A stretch of 45,288 nt of DNA from M55B118 sp964501715. Lineage in GTDB: Bacteria; Bacillota_I; Bacilli_A; Izemoplasmatales; Izemoplasmataceae. The notes under the pieces are model-generated. The model did no database searches. It was given only the letters and a program-made list of their open reading frames with translations, and was not told where the DNA came from. This document shows positions 25,427 through 33,449 of this stretch, piece by piece (the first letter of the stretch is position 1; the number at the start of each line of letters is the position of its first letter). Position numbers and translations under genes: made by a program. The stretch spans positions 1-45,288 of the forward strand of contig CAZCTR010000011.1 in NCBI GenBank assembly GCA_964501715.1, in the 5' to 3' direction.

Positions 25427-25448
25427 AAACCCCCCGCTCGGGGGTTTT
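25427..25448 (+). terminator. Terminator of the pgcA-rnf operon
   Basis: AAACCCCC (25427-25434) pairs with GGGGGTTT (25440-25447) around CGCTC, followed by TTTTG. It begins 3 bases after the rnfB stop. Confidence 0.85.
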
Positions 25449-25517
25449 GTCTTGAGAAGCTGTAAGCGTTATCAACGAAACGAGGCCTGACTACGCCAAA
25501 TAAGCGGACTGTTTCAG

Positions 25518-25546
25518 TTGAAAAGGGCCATGCTTAATGCTATAAT
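25518..25546 (+). promoter_or_regulatory. Strong promoter of ppdK
   Basis: TTGAAA (25518-25523), a 17-bp spacer and TATAAT (25541-25546) preceded by TGC make a near-ideal extended promoter. The leader to the ATG is about 40 bases. Bases 25449-25517 show nothing else. Confidence 0.85.
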
Positions 25547-25594
25547 ATTGCGTGCTAATGAAGTACATAAACTTTATTATGAAAGGTGAATTAG

Positions 25595-28210
25595 ATGAAA
25601 AGAATTTACATGTTTGGAGAAGGTACCCAGGACCAAAAAGCGTTGCTGGGTGGCAAAGGCGCCAACCTCTCGCAAATGAAGCGTCTTGGCATTCCTGTGC
25701 CAGCAGGTTTTACCATCACGACAGAGATGTGCACCGAATACTACGAAAATGGTGAGAAAATCTCACCTGAGCTGAACGAGGACATCAAGACCTACGTCAA
25801 GAAACTCGAAGAAGAGACCGGCAAGCAGTTCGGTGACAAGAAGAACCCGCTTCTCATGAGTGTCAGAAGCGGATCCAAGATCTCCATGCCGGGGATGATG
25901 GACACCATTCTGAACCTCGGGATGAACGACGATGTCGTTGAAGGCATGACCGAGAAGACCGGAAACCCACGGTTTGTCAACGATGCCTACCGCCGTCTCA
26001 TCCAGATGTTCGGCAACGTCGTCCTGGGTGTCGACATGAAACTCTTCGATGCCGTCGTGGACGGGCTCAAGGAGAAACAGGGCTACGAGTTCGATGTCGA
26101 CATCACTGCCGAAGAGTGGAAGGGTATCGTCAAGGAATTCAAGGCCATCTATGAAAAAGAAGTCGGGGAACCGTTCCCGCAGGATCCGATGAAACAGCTC
26201 TACATGTCAGTCGACGCGGTCTTTGGAAGCTGGGACACTCCACGTGCCCGCGTCTACCGTAAACACAACGACATCCCCGATGACCTCGGCACCGCCGTCA
26301 ACGTACAGGAGATGGTCTTCGGAAACACCGGAGATAAGAGCGGTACCGGCGTGCTCTTCACCCGTTCGCCCAAAGACGGCGAGAATGCGCTCTGGGGAGA
26401 ATTCCTCTTCAACGCGCAGGGAGAGGACATTGTAGCGGGCATCCGCACACCACTCGACCTCGAGACGGAACTCTCGAAGAGATGGCCGAAGATCTATCAG
26501 GAAATCGTCGACATCACCAACAAGCTCGAAGAGAACTACAAGGACATGCAGGATGTCGAATTCACCGTCGAGGACGGAAAACTCTTCATCCTTCAGACAC
26601 GCACAGGCAAAAGGACCAGCCATGCGGCCGTGAAGATCGCCGTGGACCTCGAGAAGGACGGCATCATCTCCAAAGAGGAAGCCATCCAGCACGTCGACCC
26701 TGAACAGATCGACCAGCTTTTGCATCCGGTTTTCGAGGAAAGCGCACTTGAAAAAGCCGAAGTCATCACCACCGGACTCGCCGCCTCACCGGGAGCTGCG
26801 ACAGGACGCGTCGTCTTTGACAGCGCAAAAGCTGCAGAATGGAAAGAAAACGGCGAGAAAGTCCTTCTTTTCAGAAAAGAGACCAGCCCCGAAGACATCG
26901 AAGGCATGATCGCGGCCGAAGGGTTCGTCACTCAGCTCGGCGGCATGACCTCGCATGCGGCGGTTGTCGCACGCGGCATGGGTAAAAGCTGCATCGCCGG
27001 CGCAGGAGATGTGCAGGTCGATGAAGAGAACCATGTCATGACCATCAACGGCAAAGAATACAAAGAAGGCGACTTCTTCAGCATCAACGGTTCGACCGGT
27101 AACGTATATGCAGGCAAAATCGAGACCAAACTTCCCGAATTCAGCGAAGAATTCCAGACCATCCTCGCCTGGAGCAAGGATGTCAAGCGCCTTGGTGTCA
27201 AAGCCAACGCCGACAACGAGCGCGACAGCGAAGTCGCCCGCAAGTTCGGCGCGGAAGGCATCGGCCTGACCCGTACGGAGCACATGTTCTTCGAGGGCGA
27301 CCGTGTCACCAACATCCGTCAGATGATCATCGCCGAAACCAAAGAAGAGCGTGAAAGCGCCCTTGAGAAACTTCTTCCGCATCAGCTCAAGGACTTCAAG
27401 GAGATCTTCAAGGTCATGGACGGCAAATCCGTCACAATCCGTCTGCTTGACCCACCGCTTCACGAATTCCTCCCGGAAAGCTCGGAAGTCCCTCAAGTCG
27501 CCAAGAAGCTCGGCGTCAGCGAAGAGAGACTTCGCCGCGCAATCAGCTCGCTCGACGAGTTCAACCCCATGCTCGGACACCGTGGCTGCCGCCTCGCTGT
27601 GACCTATCCCGAAATCCTCGTCATGCAGGTCAAAGCGATCATCCAGGCCGCGCTTGAGATGAAGAAATCCGGCGTCGATGTCAGACCCGAGATCATGGTT
27701 CCGCTCATCAGCACAGTCGATGAGCTCAAATATCTCAAACCTTACATCAAGGAGACTGCGGACAACCTGATCAAGGAAAGCGGCCAGTCGCTCGACTATC
27801 GCGTGGGCACCATGATCGAAACACCACGTGCGGCCCTCACCGCGACGGACGTCGCAGCGGAAGCGGACTTCTTCTCATACGGCACCAACGACCTCACGCA
27901 GATGACATTCGGCTTCAGCCGTGACGATGCCGGACGCTTCCTCAAGGTATACGACAAGGAAGGCATCTTCAAGAAGGATCCCTTCGCCGCACTCGACCAG
28001 ACCGGAGTCGGCCAACTCGTAGAGATGGCGACCAACAATGGTAAAGCCGCGAAAAAGGACCTTGACGTGGGCATCTGCGGCGAACATGGCGGAGACCCAT
28101 CCTCCATTCAGTTCTTCCACAGGGCGGGCCTCAACTATGTATCGTGCTCGCCATACCGCGTGCCAGTAGCCATCGTGGCTGCAGCACAAGCCGCCATCAA
28201 CCACAAATAA
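25595..28210 (+). CDS. ppdK: Pyruvate, phosphate dikinase
   Basis: PPDK reversibly converts PEP, AMP and pyrophosphate to pyruvate, ATP and phosphate. In anaerobes it often replaces or complements pyruvate kinase and saves energy using pyrophosphate. The 871-residue protein is full length. The ATP-grasp domain starts with LLGGKGANLSQMKRLGIPVP and includes MSVRSGSKISMPGMMDTILN. The phosphohistidine swivel has H454 in GGMTSHAAVVARGMGKSC. The PEP/pyruvate barrel contains GTMIETPRAALTA, NDLTQMTFGFSRDDAG and CGEHGGDPSS (C828). AAAGGTG (25582-25588) lies 6 bases before the ATG. It is monocistronic with a strong promoter and terminator, suggesting high expression. It completes the lower glycolytic route with gpmI and eno in the same window. 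Confidence 0.97.
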   Translation: MKRIYMFGEGTQDQKALLGGKGANLSQMKRLGIPVPAGFTITTEMCTEYYENGEKISPELNEDIKTYVKKLEEETGKQFGDKKNPLLMSVRSGSKISMPGMMDTILNLGMNDDVVEGMTEKTGNPRFVNDAYRRLIQMFGNVVLGVDMKLFDAVVDGLKEKQGYEFDVDITAEEWKGIVKEFKAIYEKEVGEPFPQDPMKQLYMSVDAVFGSWDTPRARVYRKHNDIPDDLGTAVNVQEMVFGNTGDKSGTGVLFTRSPKDGENALWGEFLFNAQGEDIVAGIRTPLDLETELSKRWPKIYQEIVDITNKLEENYKDMQDVEFTVEDGKLFILQTRTGKRTSHAAVKIAVDLEKDGIISKEEAIQHVDPEQIDQLLHPVFEESALEKAEVITTGLAASPGAATGRVVFDSAKAAEWKENGEKVLLFRKETSPEDIEGMIAAEGFVTQLGGMTSHAAVVARGMGKSCIAGAGDVQVDEENHVMTINGKEYKEGDFFSINGSTGNVYAGKIETKLPEFSEEFQTILAWSKDVKRLGVKANADNERDSEVARKFGAEGIGLTRTEHMFFEGDRVTNIRQMIIAETKEERESALEKLLPHQLKDFKEIFKVMDGKSVTIRLLDPPLHEFLPESSEVPQVAKKLGVSEERLRRAISSLDEFNPMLGHRGCRLAVTYPEILVMQVKAIIQAALEMKKSGVDVRPEIMVPLISTVDELKYLKPYIKETADNLIKESGQSLDYRVGTMIETPRAALTATDVAAEADFFSYGTNDLTQMTFGFSRDDAGRFLKVYDKEGIFKKDPFAALDQTGVGQLVEMATNNGKAAKKDLDVGICGEHGGDPSSIQFFHRAGLNYVSCSPYRVPVAIVAAAQAAINHK

Positions 28211-28222
28211 ACCATCAACGAC

Positions 28223-28255
28223 AAAAATAGCGATGTCACCCATCGCTATTTTTTT
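28223..28255 (+). terminator. Terminator after ppdK
   Basis: AAATAGCGATG (28225-28235) pairs with CATCGCTATTT (28241-28251), loop TCACC, with flanking A-run and T-run. The A-run makes it potentially useful in both directions. Confidence 0.9.
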
Positions 28256-28273
28256 GTGCGTGACACGCATCTT

Positions 28274-28282
28274 TGGTATAAT
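28274..28282 (+). promoter_or_regulatory. Extended -10 promoter of ung
   Basis: TGGTATAAT is a TGnTATAAT extended -10. A weak -35, TTGTGC at 28254-28259, lies 17 bp from the -10 hexamer and borders the ppdK terminator. Confidence 0.65.
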
Positions 28283-28302
28283 TCGTTTGAGGAAGTGATA
28301 CG

Positions 28303-28956
28303 ATGACCACCTGGCATGATGTGCTCGGCCCCATCAAAAAGACCGATCATTTCAGGACGTTGCTCGACACTGTCAACGATGCCTACAGACGCAAGACGGT
28401 CTATCCCCCGAAAGAGAAGATCTTCAGGGCCTTTGAACTCACGCCGCTCGAGGCTGTCAAAATCGTCGTGCTCGGGCAGGACCCCTATCATCAGAATGGA
28501 CAGGCGAACGGGCTCGCTTTCAGTGTGGAGCCTGACATAAGCGTCCCCCCATCCCTCAAGAACATATTCAAGGAATTAAACCGGGACCTTGGGGTGCCCA
28601 TCTCGAGGACCGGCGACTTGACCCCGTGGGCGGAAGAAGGCGTGCTGTTGCTCAACACCACGCTCACGGTCGAGGATTCGAGTGCCGGCGCTCACCGTGA
28701 TATCGGTTGGGAAGGCTTCACCGATGAAGTGATCGCCGCCTTGAGCGACCATGGGACATCGAAAGTGTTCCTGCTTTGGGGCGCGCATGCGAAAAGGAAG
28801 GCGGACCTGATCGATGGTGAGCGCCACCTTGTGCTCAAGGCGCCTCATCCGAGCCCCCTGTCCGCTCACCGCGGCTTTCTTGGGTGTGGGCATTTCTCCA
28901 AGGCGAACGCGTTTTTGCAAAAGAAGGGAAGGGAGCCTGTCGATTTCAGGCTTTAA
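28303..28956 (+). CDS. ung: Uracil-DNA glycosylase, family 1
   Basis: Ung removes uracil from DNA made by cytosine deamination or dUTP incorporation and starts base excision repair. The 217-residue protein has the water-activating motif GQDPYHQNGQANGLAFSV with catalytic D60, the VLLLNTTLTVEDSSAGAH strand, and the DNA-intercalation loop HPSPLSAHRGF. LLWGAHAKRK is the usual preceding strand. GAGGAAG (28289-28295) lies 7 bases before the ATG. No terminator is visible between ung and the folT promoter. Confidence 0.97.
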   Translation: MTTWHDVLGPIKKTDHFRTLLDTVNDAYRRKTVYPPKEKIFRAFELTPLEAVKIVVLGQDPYHQNGQANGLAFSVEPDISVPPSLKNIFKELNRDLGVPISRTGDLTPWAEEGVLLLNTTLTVEDSSAGAHRDIGWEGFTDEVIAALSDHGTSKVFLLWGAHAKRKADLIDGERHLVLKAPHPSPLSAHRGFLGCGHFSKANAFLQKKGREPVDFRL

Positions 28957-28958
28957 CC

Positions 28959-28986
28959 TTGTAATTCCACCCGCATTTGTTACAAT
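28959..28986 (+). promoter_or_regulatory. Promoter of the folT riboswitch transcript
   Basis: TTGTAA (28959-28964), a 16-bp spacer and TACAAT (28981-28986) preceded by TGT. Transcription would start near 28993, at the first bases of the aptamer stem. Confidence 0.7.
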
Positions 28987-28994
28987 GGGGGTGC

Positions 28995-29093
28995 AAATTC
29001 AGAGTAGTCGCTTCGCGTCAAGTGTTACACCATGGGATGTCGGGTGTAAACGAACACATTATGTGGCGGTGAGGCGGCGCGTCCGCTGATTTT
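28995..29093 (+). ncRNA. Tetrahydrofolate riboswitch (THF-I class)
   Basis: The conserved core of the THF riboswitch is recognisable in order: AGAGTAG (29001-29007), CGCGTCAAGTG (29014-29024), ATGGGATGTCG (29032-29042), ACGAA (29050-29054) and GCGGTGA (29066-29072), then GCGTCCGCT. P1 is closed by TCAG (28999-29002) with CTGA (29086-29089), extended by A-T pairs. P3 is TTACAC (29025-29030) with GTGTAA (29044-29049). This RNA class senses reduced folates and usually controls folate uptake or synthesis genes. It is followed by a terminator/ribosome-site hairpin. Confidence 0.9.
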
Positions 29094-29116
29094 ACTTTGA
29101 CGAGTAATTTTTGTGG

Positions 29117-29144
29117 ACCTCTTAACATGTTTAGGAGGTTTTTT
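29117..29144 (+). promoter_or_regulatory. Riboswitch expression platform: terminator hairpin containing the folT ribosome site
   Basis: ACCTCTTAA (29117-29125) pairs with TTAGGAGGT (29131-29139) over CATGT, including one G-T pair, and is followed by a T-run to 29144. AGGAGG (29133-29138) in the 3' arm is also the folT Shine-Dalgarno, 9 bases before its ATG. Folding would both terminate transcription and hide the ribosome site. An alternative pairing with upstream bases is needed for the ON state and was not resolved by eye. Confidence 0.75.
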
Positions 29145-29147
29145 CTT

Positions 29148-29675
29148 ATGCAGAATCACAATCATTTGAGACGGCTCATCCTGGCGGGGTTCTTCGCGGC
29201 GATGGCGATCGTGCTCAAGATGCTTTTCTCGCTCACGACCTGGGAGTTTCGGATCACGTTCTATGAGCTTCCGCTCATCTTCGCGGGCATTGCGCTAGGA
29301 CCGGTACTCGGTCTTGTCGCGGGGTTCGCGACGGATTGGATCTATGTGATGATTCATCCGATGGCGTTCAGTTTCAATCTGTTCACGGTCTCGGCGATGC
29401 TTTGGGGCGGGGTGTTCGGCCTTTTCCATTTCAAAAAGGTCCCTATCAATCTCGCGACCCTGACTGCGGCGATCATCCTGGTCAGCCTCGCCACCTTCAC
29501 GCTGAACACGGTTCAGCTCTATTTGTTCACGGGACCCGGGGTGTTCGCGAGGGTGCCCTTCAGGCTTCTGATCATGGTCGTCAAATGGCCGATCCAGATC
29601 GGTAGCGTCTATTTCATCTATCACAAGGCCGTGGTCCCGAACAATCTCATCCTGACACAAGAAAAGCGCTGGTGA
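29148..29675 (+). CDS. folT: Folate ECF transporter substrate-binding subunit FolT
   Basis: This 175-residue membrane protein has about six helices and S-component features: LILAGFFAAMAIVLKMLFSL near the N-terminus, ELPLIFAGIALGPVLGLVAG, and FSFNLFTVSAMLWGGVFGLF. FolT binds folates and uses the shared ECF energising module, which is absent here. The THF riboswitch directly upstream supports folate over other vitamins. The ATG at 29148 is set by AGGAGG at 29133-29138; the longer frame from 29097 runs through the regulatory hairpin. It is a single-gene transcript ending in a 12-bp terminator that overlaps its last codons. It is a different subunit from the RibU-like protein at 16202. Confidence 0.9.
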   Translation: MQNHNHLRRLILAGFFAAMAIVLKMLFSLTTWEFRITFYELPLIFAGIALGPVLGLVAGFATDWIYVMIHPMAFSFNLFTVSAMLWGGVFGLFHFKKVPINLATLTAAIILVSLATFTLNTVQLYLFTGPGVFARVPFRLLIMVVKWPIQIGSVYFIYHKAVVPNNLILTQEKRW

Positions 29676-29692
29676 ACGCACCAGCGCTTTTT
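29663..29692 (+). terminator. Terminator between convergent folT and the GH13 gene
   Basis: AAAGCGCTGGTG (29663-29674) pairs perfectly with CACCAGCGCTTT (29679-29690) over AACG, then TT. The folT stop lies inside it. A TTTTC tract on the other strand suggests it may also end the minus-strand GH13 transcript. Confidence 0.85.
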
Positions 29693-29710
29693 ATTTCCTT
29701 GTGGTGAATG

Positions 29711-31732
29711 TCATGAAAGTTCGAAGACGCGGACTTCGCCCGGACTCAGATGGATATAGAGCCGGCCGTATTCGTTGTCAATGGAGACAGTCCTTCCGGG
29801 TCCGTGCGTCGAGAACCGCATGTCGGCTTTCCTGAGGTTCGCCTTTTGAAGCGAGGCGGGTTTGACCATGTGGCTTTCGAACGGATGGTCAGGATTCAGA
29901 TTCGCAACAACCAAAAGCCGTTTTCCGTGGGCTTTGTAGACGAATCCGATGAAGGTCACACCTTCTTCGAACACCTCGACATCCTCTCCCGAGACGATGT
30001 GGTGAAGCCACTTTTCACGGATGGGGTTCAAGGTTTTGTAAAAGGCCGGAAGAATGTGCCGTCCCTCATGGGTGTAGTGAAGCTGATAGGGGTCGAAGAG
30101 GGCGAGTTTCCCGTAGAAGGGGTCGTCATAATCGAGGTGCTTTTTGTCGTCCTCGGTGGCGTCGAGGCCGAGATTCATCGGTTGGCGCTCATAGACCTCG
30201 GCGCCCGCGTTGATGAACGGAACCCCTCTGGGCATGAAGTGGTTGAGCACGGCGAGCGTGTTGGAAAGGGTGCGTTTGCCGTAGCGTGAGGCGATGCGGG
30301 GAGTGTCATGGGTCTCGGGGGAAGCGAATATTGGGGCGTAGAGGCTGCTTGCGTCGCGATAGAATTTCTGGGCATATCCTTCGAAGACGCGGTGTTGCAT
30401 GATGAAGCCGTTGCCGACGATGATGTTGTAGCCTTTCTCCCTTGCGTCTTTCGCGTTGCGCATGTCGAGTTCCTCGGCGATGAACCCGAAGTCCGGGTCA
30501 TTCTCCCTGGCCCGTTTGATGATGCGGTCGAGAAGGGGGCGCGGGAGTGCATGGCCCATGTCGATGCGTGCGCCGTCAATGCCGAAGTTCCGCTGGAAAT
30601 ACGGGATGATGTCCTCGAGTGTCTCCCATAGGCCTTCGTTTGGCTCCTCGCCCTCGTAAAGGTTGCATTTGATGGTGTCATAGAGTATGTAGGGGGGGAT
30701 GTCAGGGTCCTTCAAGTATGTGCGGGTCTCTTTCGGATGGTCCATATACATCCGGAAGAATGTCACATCCGACCAGGGGGGTTGGGGGTCGTTGATGTTG
30801 TCGCTGAAAGCCGGGGCCGTGGTGAGGTCGAAGTGTCTCTCGATGGCGTCGAGGATGTCCGGGCTTTCCTTGATGGATTCGAAAAGCGTCTCGTCCTGCG
30901 CTTTGGGATTGTGTTCGAACATGTGTATGTGGCGTTTCACGTCCTCGCTCTCATAGACGGTCTTCATCCTTTTTGGGAGCGGGGCCTTGGCTTCGCTGAA
31001 AGCATCGACATAAGGGGTCTTGTATTTGTGCTTCTCACTTGCCTTGATCCAGTAGAACCAGTCCGGGTGGTCCCGGATCAGCTCGCTGTCGATGCCGTTG
31101 GTCCTGGGGATGATATCGATGACGATGCGGATGCCTATGGTGTGCGCGGCGTCCACGAACGCCTTGAACTCATCTTCGACGGTGAAACTCTCAGAGAGCA
31201 GGTCGTCCTTGAGCGAATCGTCCAGCTTGAAGAAGTCGTTGACGCCATAAGGGCTTCCGAGCTCCCCCTTCTTGTGCTTGGTGCTGTAGACCATGATCGG
31301 CAGCATATAGAGGGTGTCGATCCCCATGTCCTTAAGGGACGGCAGAAGGGCGATCATCTTGAGGAACGTGCCTGTCTCCTTGAACCCGAAACGGTTCTTC
31401 TCCTCGAGAAAGCCGCTCCTGTCATTGTCCCATGCGGCGGAGGTCCGCACCATCGAGGAGTAGATGATGCTCTCTTTCAACCAGTCGCCTCCGACGGCGT
31501 GATGTTTTTTCCTATTGGATAACGGCGTCGCCGATTTCTTTTCAGTGTTCAGGAAGTGCTTTTCGATCAACGCGCTATAGAATGCGTAAGGGTCGGTCAA
31601 AGCTTCACCGCTTTTGGTGAATTGCAGGGTTTCCAGGTCATGGACCCCTTTTGTCCAGAGGTCGGGAATGGCGTATGCCTGGGTGGATTTTCCTATTTTG
31701 CTCTTCAAGTGCCGATTGACTTTTTTTAGCAT
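29711..31732 (-). CDS. Cytoplasmic GH13 alpha-glucan-acting enzyme (alpha-amylase superfamily)
   Basis: This 673-residue protein has no signal peptide and a GH13 barrel. The three catalytic carboxylates are present: nucleophile D391 in GIDGARIDMGHALP, acid E420 in FGFIAEELDM and D476 in SPETHDTPR. The RIDMGH context, and the N-terminal region before the barrel (MLKKVNRHLKSKIGK onward, about 100 residues), differ from classical amylases and somewhat resemble GlgE-like maltosyltransferases. Whether it hydrolyses, transfers or phosphorolyses cannot be decided. The start at 31732 (antisense) has AAAGGATGAG about 8 bases upstream; earlier in-frame starts lie in the promoter. It is divergent from gpmI, with a palindromic operator between, and convergent with folT. 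It probably trims or rearranges glycogen or maltodextrin. Confidence 0.85.
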   Translation of the reverse strand: MLKKVNRHLKSKIGKSTQAYAIPDLWTKGVHDLETLQFTKSGEALTDPYAFYSALIEKHFLNTEKKSATPLSNRKKHHAVGGDWLKESIIYSSMVRTSAAWDNDRSGFLEEKNRFGFKETGTFLKMIALLPSLKDMGIDTLYMLPIMVYSTKHKKGELGSPYGVNDFFKLDDSLKDDLLSESFTVEDEFKAFVDAAHTIGIRIVIDIIPRTNGIDSELIRDHPDWFYWIKASEKHKYKTPYVDAFSEAKAPLPKRMKTVYESEDVKRHIHMFEHNPKAQDETLFESIKESPDILDAIERHFDLTTAPAFSDNINDPQPPWSDVTFFRMYMDHPKETRTYLKDPDIPPYILYDTIKCNLYEGEEPNEGLWETLEDIIPYFQRNFGIDGARIDMGHALPRPLLDRIIKRARENDPDFGFIAEELDMRNAKDAREKGYNIIVGNGFIMQHRVFEGYAQKFYRDASSLYAPIFASPETHDTPRIASRYGKRTLSNTLAVLNHFMPRGVPFINAGAEVYERQPMNLGLDATEDDKKHLDYDDPFYGKLALFDPYQLHYTHEGRHILPAFYKTLNPIREKWLHHIVSGEDVEVFEEGVTFIGFVYKAHGKRLLVVANLNPDHPFESHMVKPASLQKANLRKADMRFSTHGPGRTVSIDNEYGRLYIHLSPGEVRVFELS

Positions 31733-31754
31733 GTCACTCATCCTTTCGTTAATC

Positions 31755-31783
31755 ATTATACATAACAAGTCCTGGTTTGGAAA
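31755..31783 (-). promoter_or_regulatory. Promoter of the GH13 gene
   Basis: On the minus strand TTTCCA (31778-31783) and TATAAT (31755-31760) are 17 bp apart, just upstream of the GH13 start at 31732. Confidence 0.65.
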
Positions 31784-31815
31784 TGGTAAAGCGCACATTC
31801 GTGCTATTTGGTCAA

Positions 31816-31827
31816 GTAAACGTTTAC
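31816..31827. promoter_or_regulatory. LacI/CcpA-type palindromic operator between the GH13 gene and gpmI
   Basis: GTAAACGTTTAC is a perfect 12-bp palindrome with the central CG and AAACG/CGTTT arms typical of LacI-family operators, including catabolite-responsive elements (12 of 14 matches to the cre consensus). It lies 33 bp upstream of the GH13 -35 and 37 bp before the gpmI extended -10. It could control either gene. No LacI-family regulator gene is in the window. Confidence 0.6.
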
Positions 31828-31863
31828 GATGTTGTCATTTCACTATTAAAAACGGGCCAAAGT

Positions 31864-31872
31864 TGTTATAAT
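31864..31872 (+). promoter_or_regulatory. Extended -10 promoter of gpmI-eno
   Basis: TGTTATAAT is a perfect TGnTATAAT, 23 bases before the gpmI ATG. No good -35 lies at the right distance. Confidence 0.7.
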
Positions 31873-31895
31873 CTGACATGAAGGAGTGATACATT

Positions 31896-33419
31896 ATGAA
31901 ACGACCAGTTGCTCTGATAGTCATGGACGGCATCGGGCTTGAGGAAGAGGGCAAAGGCAACGCCGTGACCCTTGCGAACACCCCGAATCTCGACCGTCTG
32001 ATGAAGAAATATCCGACGACCGCACTGCGTGCGAGCGGAGAGGCAGTCGGTCTTCCGGAAGGACAAATGGGAAATTCCGAAGTCGGACACATGAACATCG
32101 GTGCCGGCCGGACGGTCTATCAATCACTGACACGCATCAACAAAGCCATCAAGGATGGCAGTTTCTTTGAGAACGAGGCGTATAAGAACGCCATGACCCA
32201 TGTCAAGGACAATGGGTCCAAGCTTCATATCATGGGCCTTCTGAGTGATGGCGGTGTGCATTCGCACATCAAGCACTACAAGGCCATGCTTGATCTCGCC
32301 AAGGATGAGGGCGTGAAGGAAGTCTATGTCCATGCGTTTCTCGATGGGCGCGACGTGCCCCCCGAAAGCGCAGTGACTTACCTTGAGGACCTCGAGAAAC
32401 ACATGGAAGAGATTGGTCTGGGAACGATCGCGAGCGTCCACGGCCGTTATTATGCGATGGACCGCGACAAGCGGTGGGAGCGCATCAAGAAAGCCTATGA
32501 CGTCCTCACCGAAGCGGAAGGGGACCAGGCCGAAAGTGCCGTTGAAGGGGTCAAGGCCTCTTATGAGAAAGGCGTGCAGGATGAGTTTGTCATCCCTTTC
32601 AGTATTGATCCGGACGGTGTCATCAAGGACAACGATGCGATCGTGTTCATGAATTTCCGACCGGACCGCGCCATCCAGATCGGGACGACGCTCACCAACC
32701 CTGAAAAGAGCGGTCTTGAGGACGCGAAGACGTTCCACAATCTTCACTTCGTCTCGACCATGCATTATTCGGAGAACATCAAAGGCGAGATCGCCTTCGG
32801 GGCTCAGAAACTTGACGACATGTATGGCGATGTGATCAGCCGTGAAGGTCTCAAGCAACTAAGGATCGCCGAGACTGAAAAATACGCCCACGTCACCTTC
32901 TTCTTTGATGGCGGAAAAGACCGCGAGATAGAGGGAAGCACGCGCATCATGGTGAACTCACCCAAAGTCGCCACCTACGAGATGCAGCCCGAGATGAGCG
33001 CCTATGAGGTCACCGACAAAGTGCTCGAGGAGCTTGAGAAGGATGCCCATGACACCATTGTGCTGAATTATGCGAATGGTGACATGGTCGGCCACACCGG
33101 AGACATCGAAGCGGCTATCAAGGCTGTCGAGACGACCGATGATTGTGTCGGCAAGGTGGTCGAAAAGCTCGAACAGATGGGTGGGGTCGCCCTTGTGACC
33201 GCCGACCACGGCAACGCCGAGAAGATGCTCGACCCCGAAGGCGGCGTCCACACCGCGCACACCTCAAGCCTTGTGCCGCTTTTCATCACGGACGAATCGG
33301 TCACCCTCCGCGAAAGCGGAATCCTCGGGGACCTCGTCCCGACCATGCTTGAGTATCTAGGCGTCGAAAAACCCAAAGCTATGACTGGACAATCCCTGAT
33401 TGCCAGCAGGAAAGAATAA
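31896..33419 (+). CDS. gpmI: 2,3-bisphosphoglycerate-independent phosphoglycerate mutase
   Basis: GpmI interconverts 3- and 2-phosphoglycerate in glycolysis using two manganese ions. The 507-residue protein has the metal-binding N-terminus VALIVMDGIGLEEEGKGNAV, catalytic S61 in GQMGNSEVGHMNIGAGR, HAFLDGRDVPPESA, FMNFRPDRAIQI, NYANGDMVGHTG and VTADHGNAEKM near the end. AAGGAG (31881-31886) lies 9 bases before the ATG. Eno starts 30 bases after its stop, giving a two-gene glycolytic operon closed by a strong terminator. The pgk-tpi genes that often precede gpmI in Bacilli are absent; the divergent GH13 gene is there instead. Confidence 0.97.
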   Translation: MKRPVALIVMDGIGLEEEGKGNAVTLANTPNLDRLMKKYPTTALRASGEAVGLPEGQMGNSEVGHMNIGAGRTVYQSLTRINKAIKDGSFFENEAYKNAMTHVKDNGSKLHIMGLLSDGGVHSHIKHYKAMLDLAKDEGVKEVYVHAFLDGRDVPPESAVTYLEDLEKHMEEIGLGTIASVHGRYYAMDRDKRWERIKKAYDVLTEAEGDQAESAVEGVKASYEKGVQDEFVIPFSIDPDGVIKDNDAIVFMNFRPDRAIQIGTTLTNPEKSGLEDAKTFHNLHFVSTMHYSENIKGEIAFGAQKLDDMYGDVISREGLKQLRIAETEKYAHVTFFFDGGKDREIEGSTRIMVNSPKVATYEMQPEMSAYEVTDKVLEELEKDAHDTIVLNYANGDMVGHTGDIEAAIKAVETTDDCVGKVVEKLEQMGGVALVTADHGNAEKMLDPEGGVHTAHTSSLVPLFITDESVTLRESGILGDLVPTMLEYLGVEKPKAMTGQSLIASRKE

Positions 33420-33449
33420 GAAACCACTATCTTTAAAGGAGAGATGCAC

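Noticed and set aside
28814..29089. 91-residue open frame after ung
   Set aside because: It starts inside ung in another frame and runs through the THF aptamer, which explains the sequence better.
30737..31522. 261-residue open frame on the plus strand
   Set aside because: Antisense to the GH13 gene, whose catalytic triad and promoter are clear on the minus strand.
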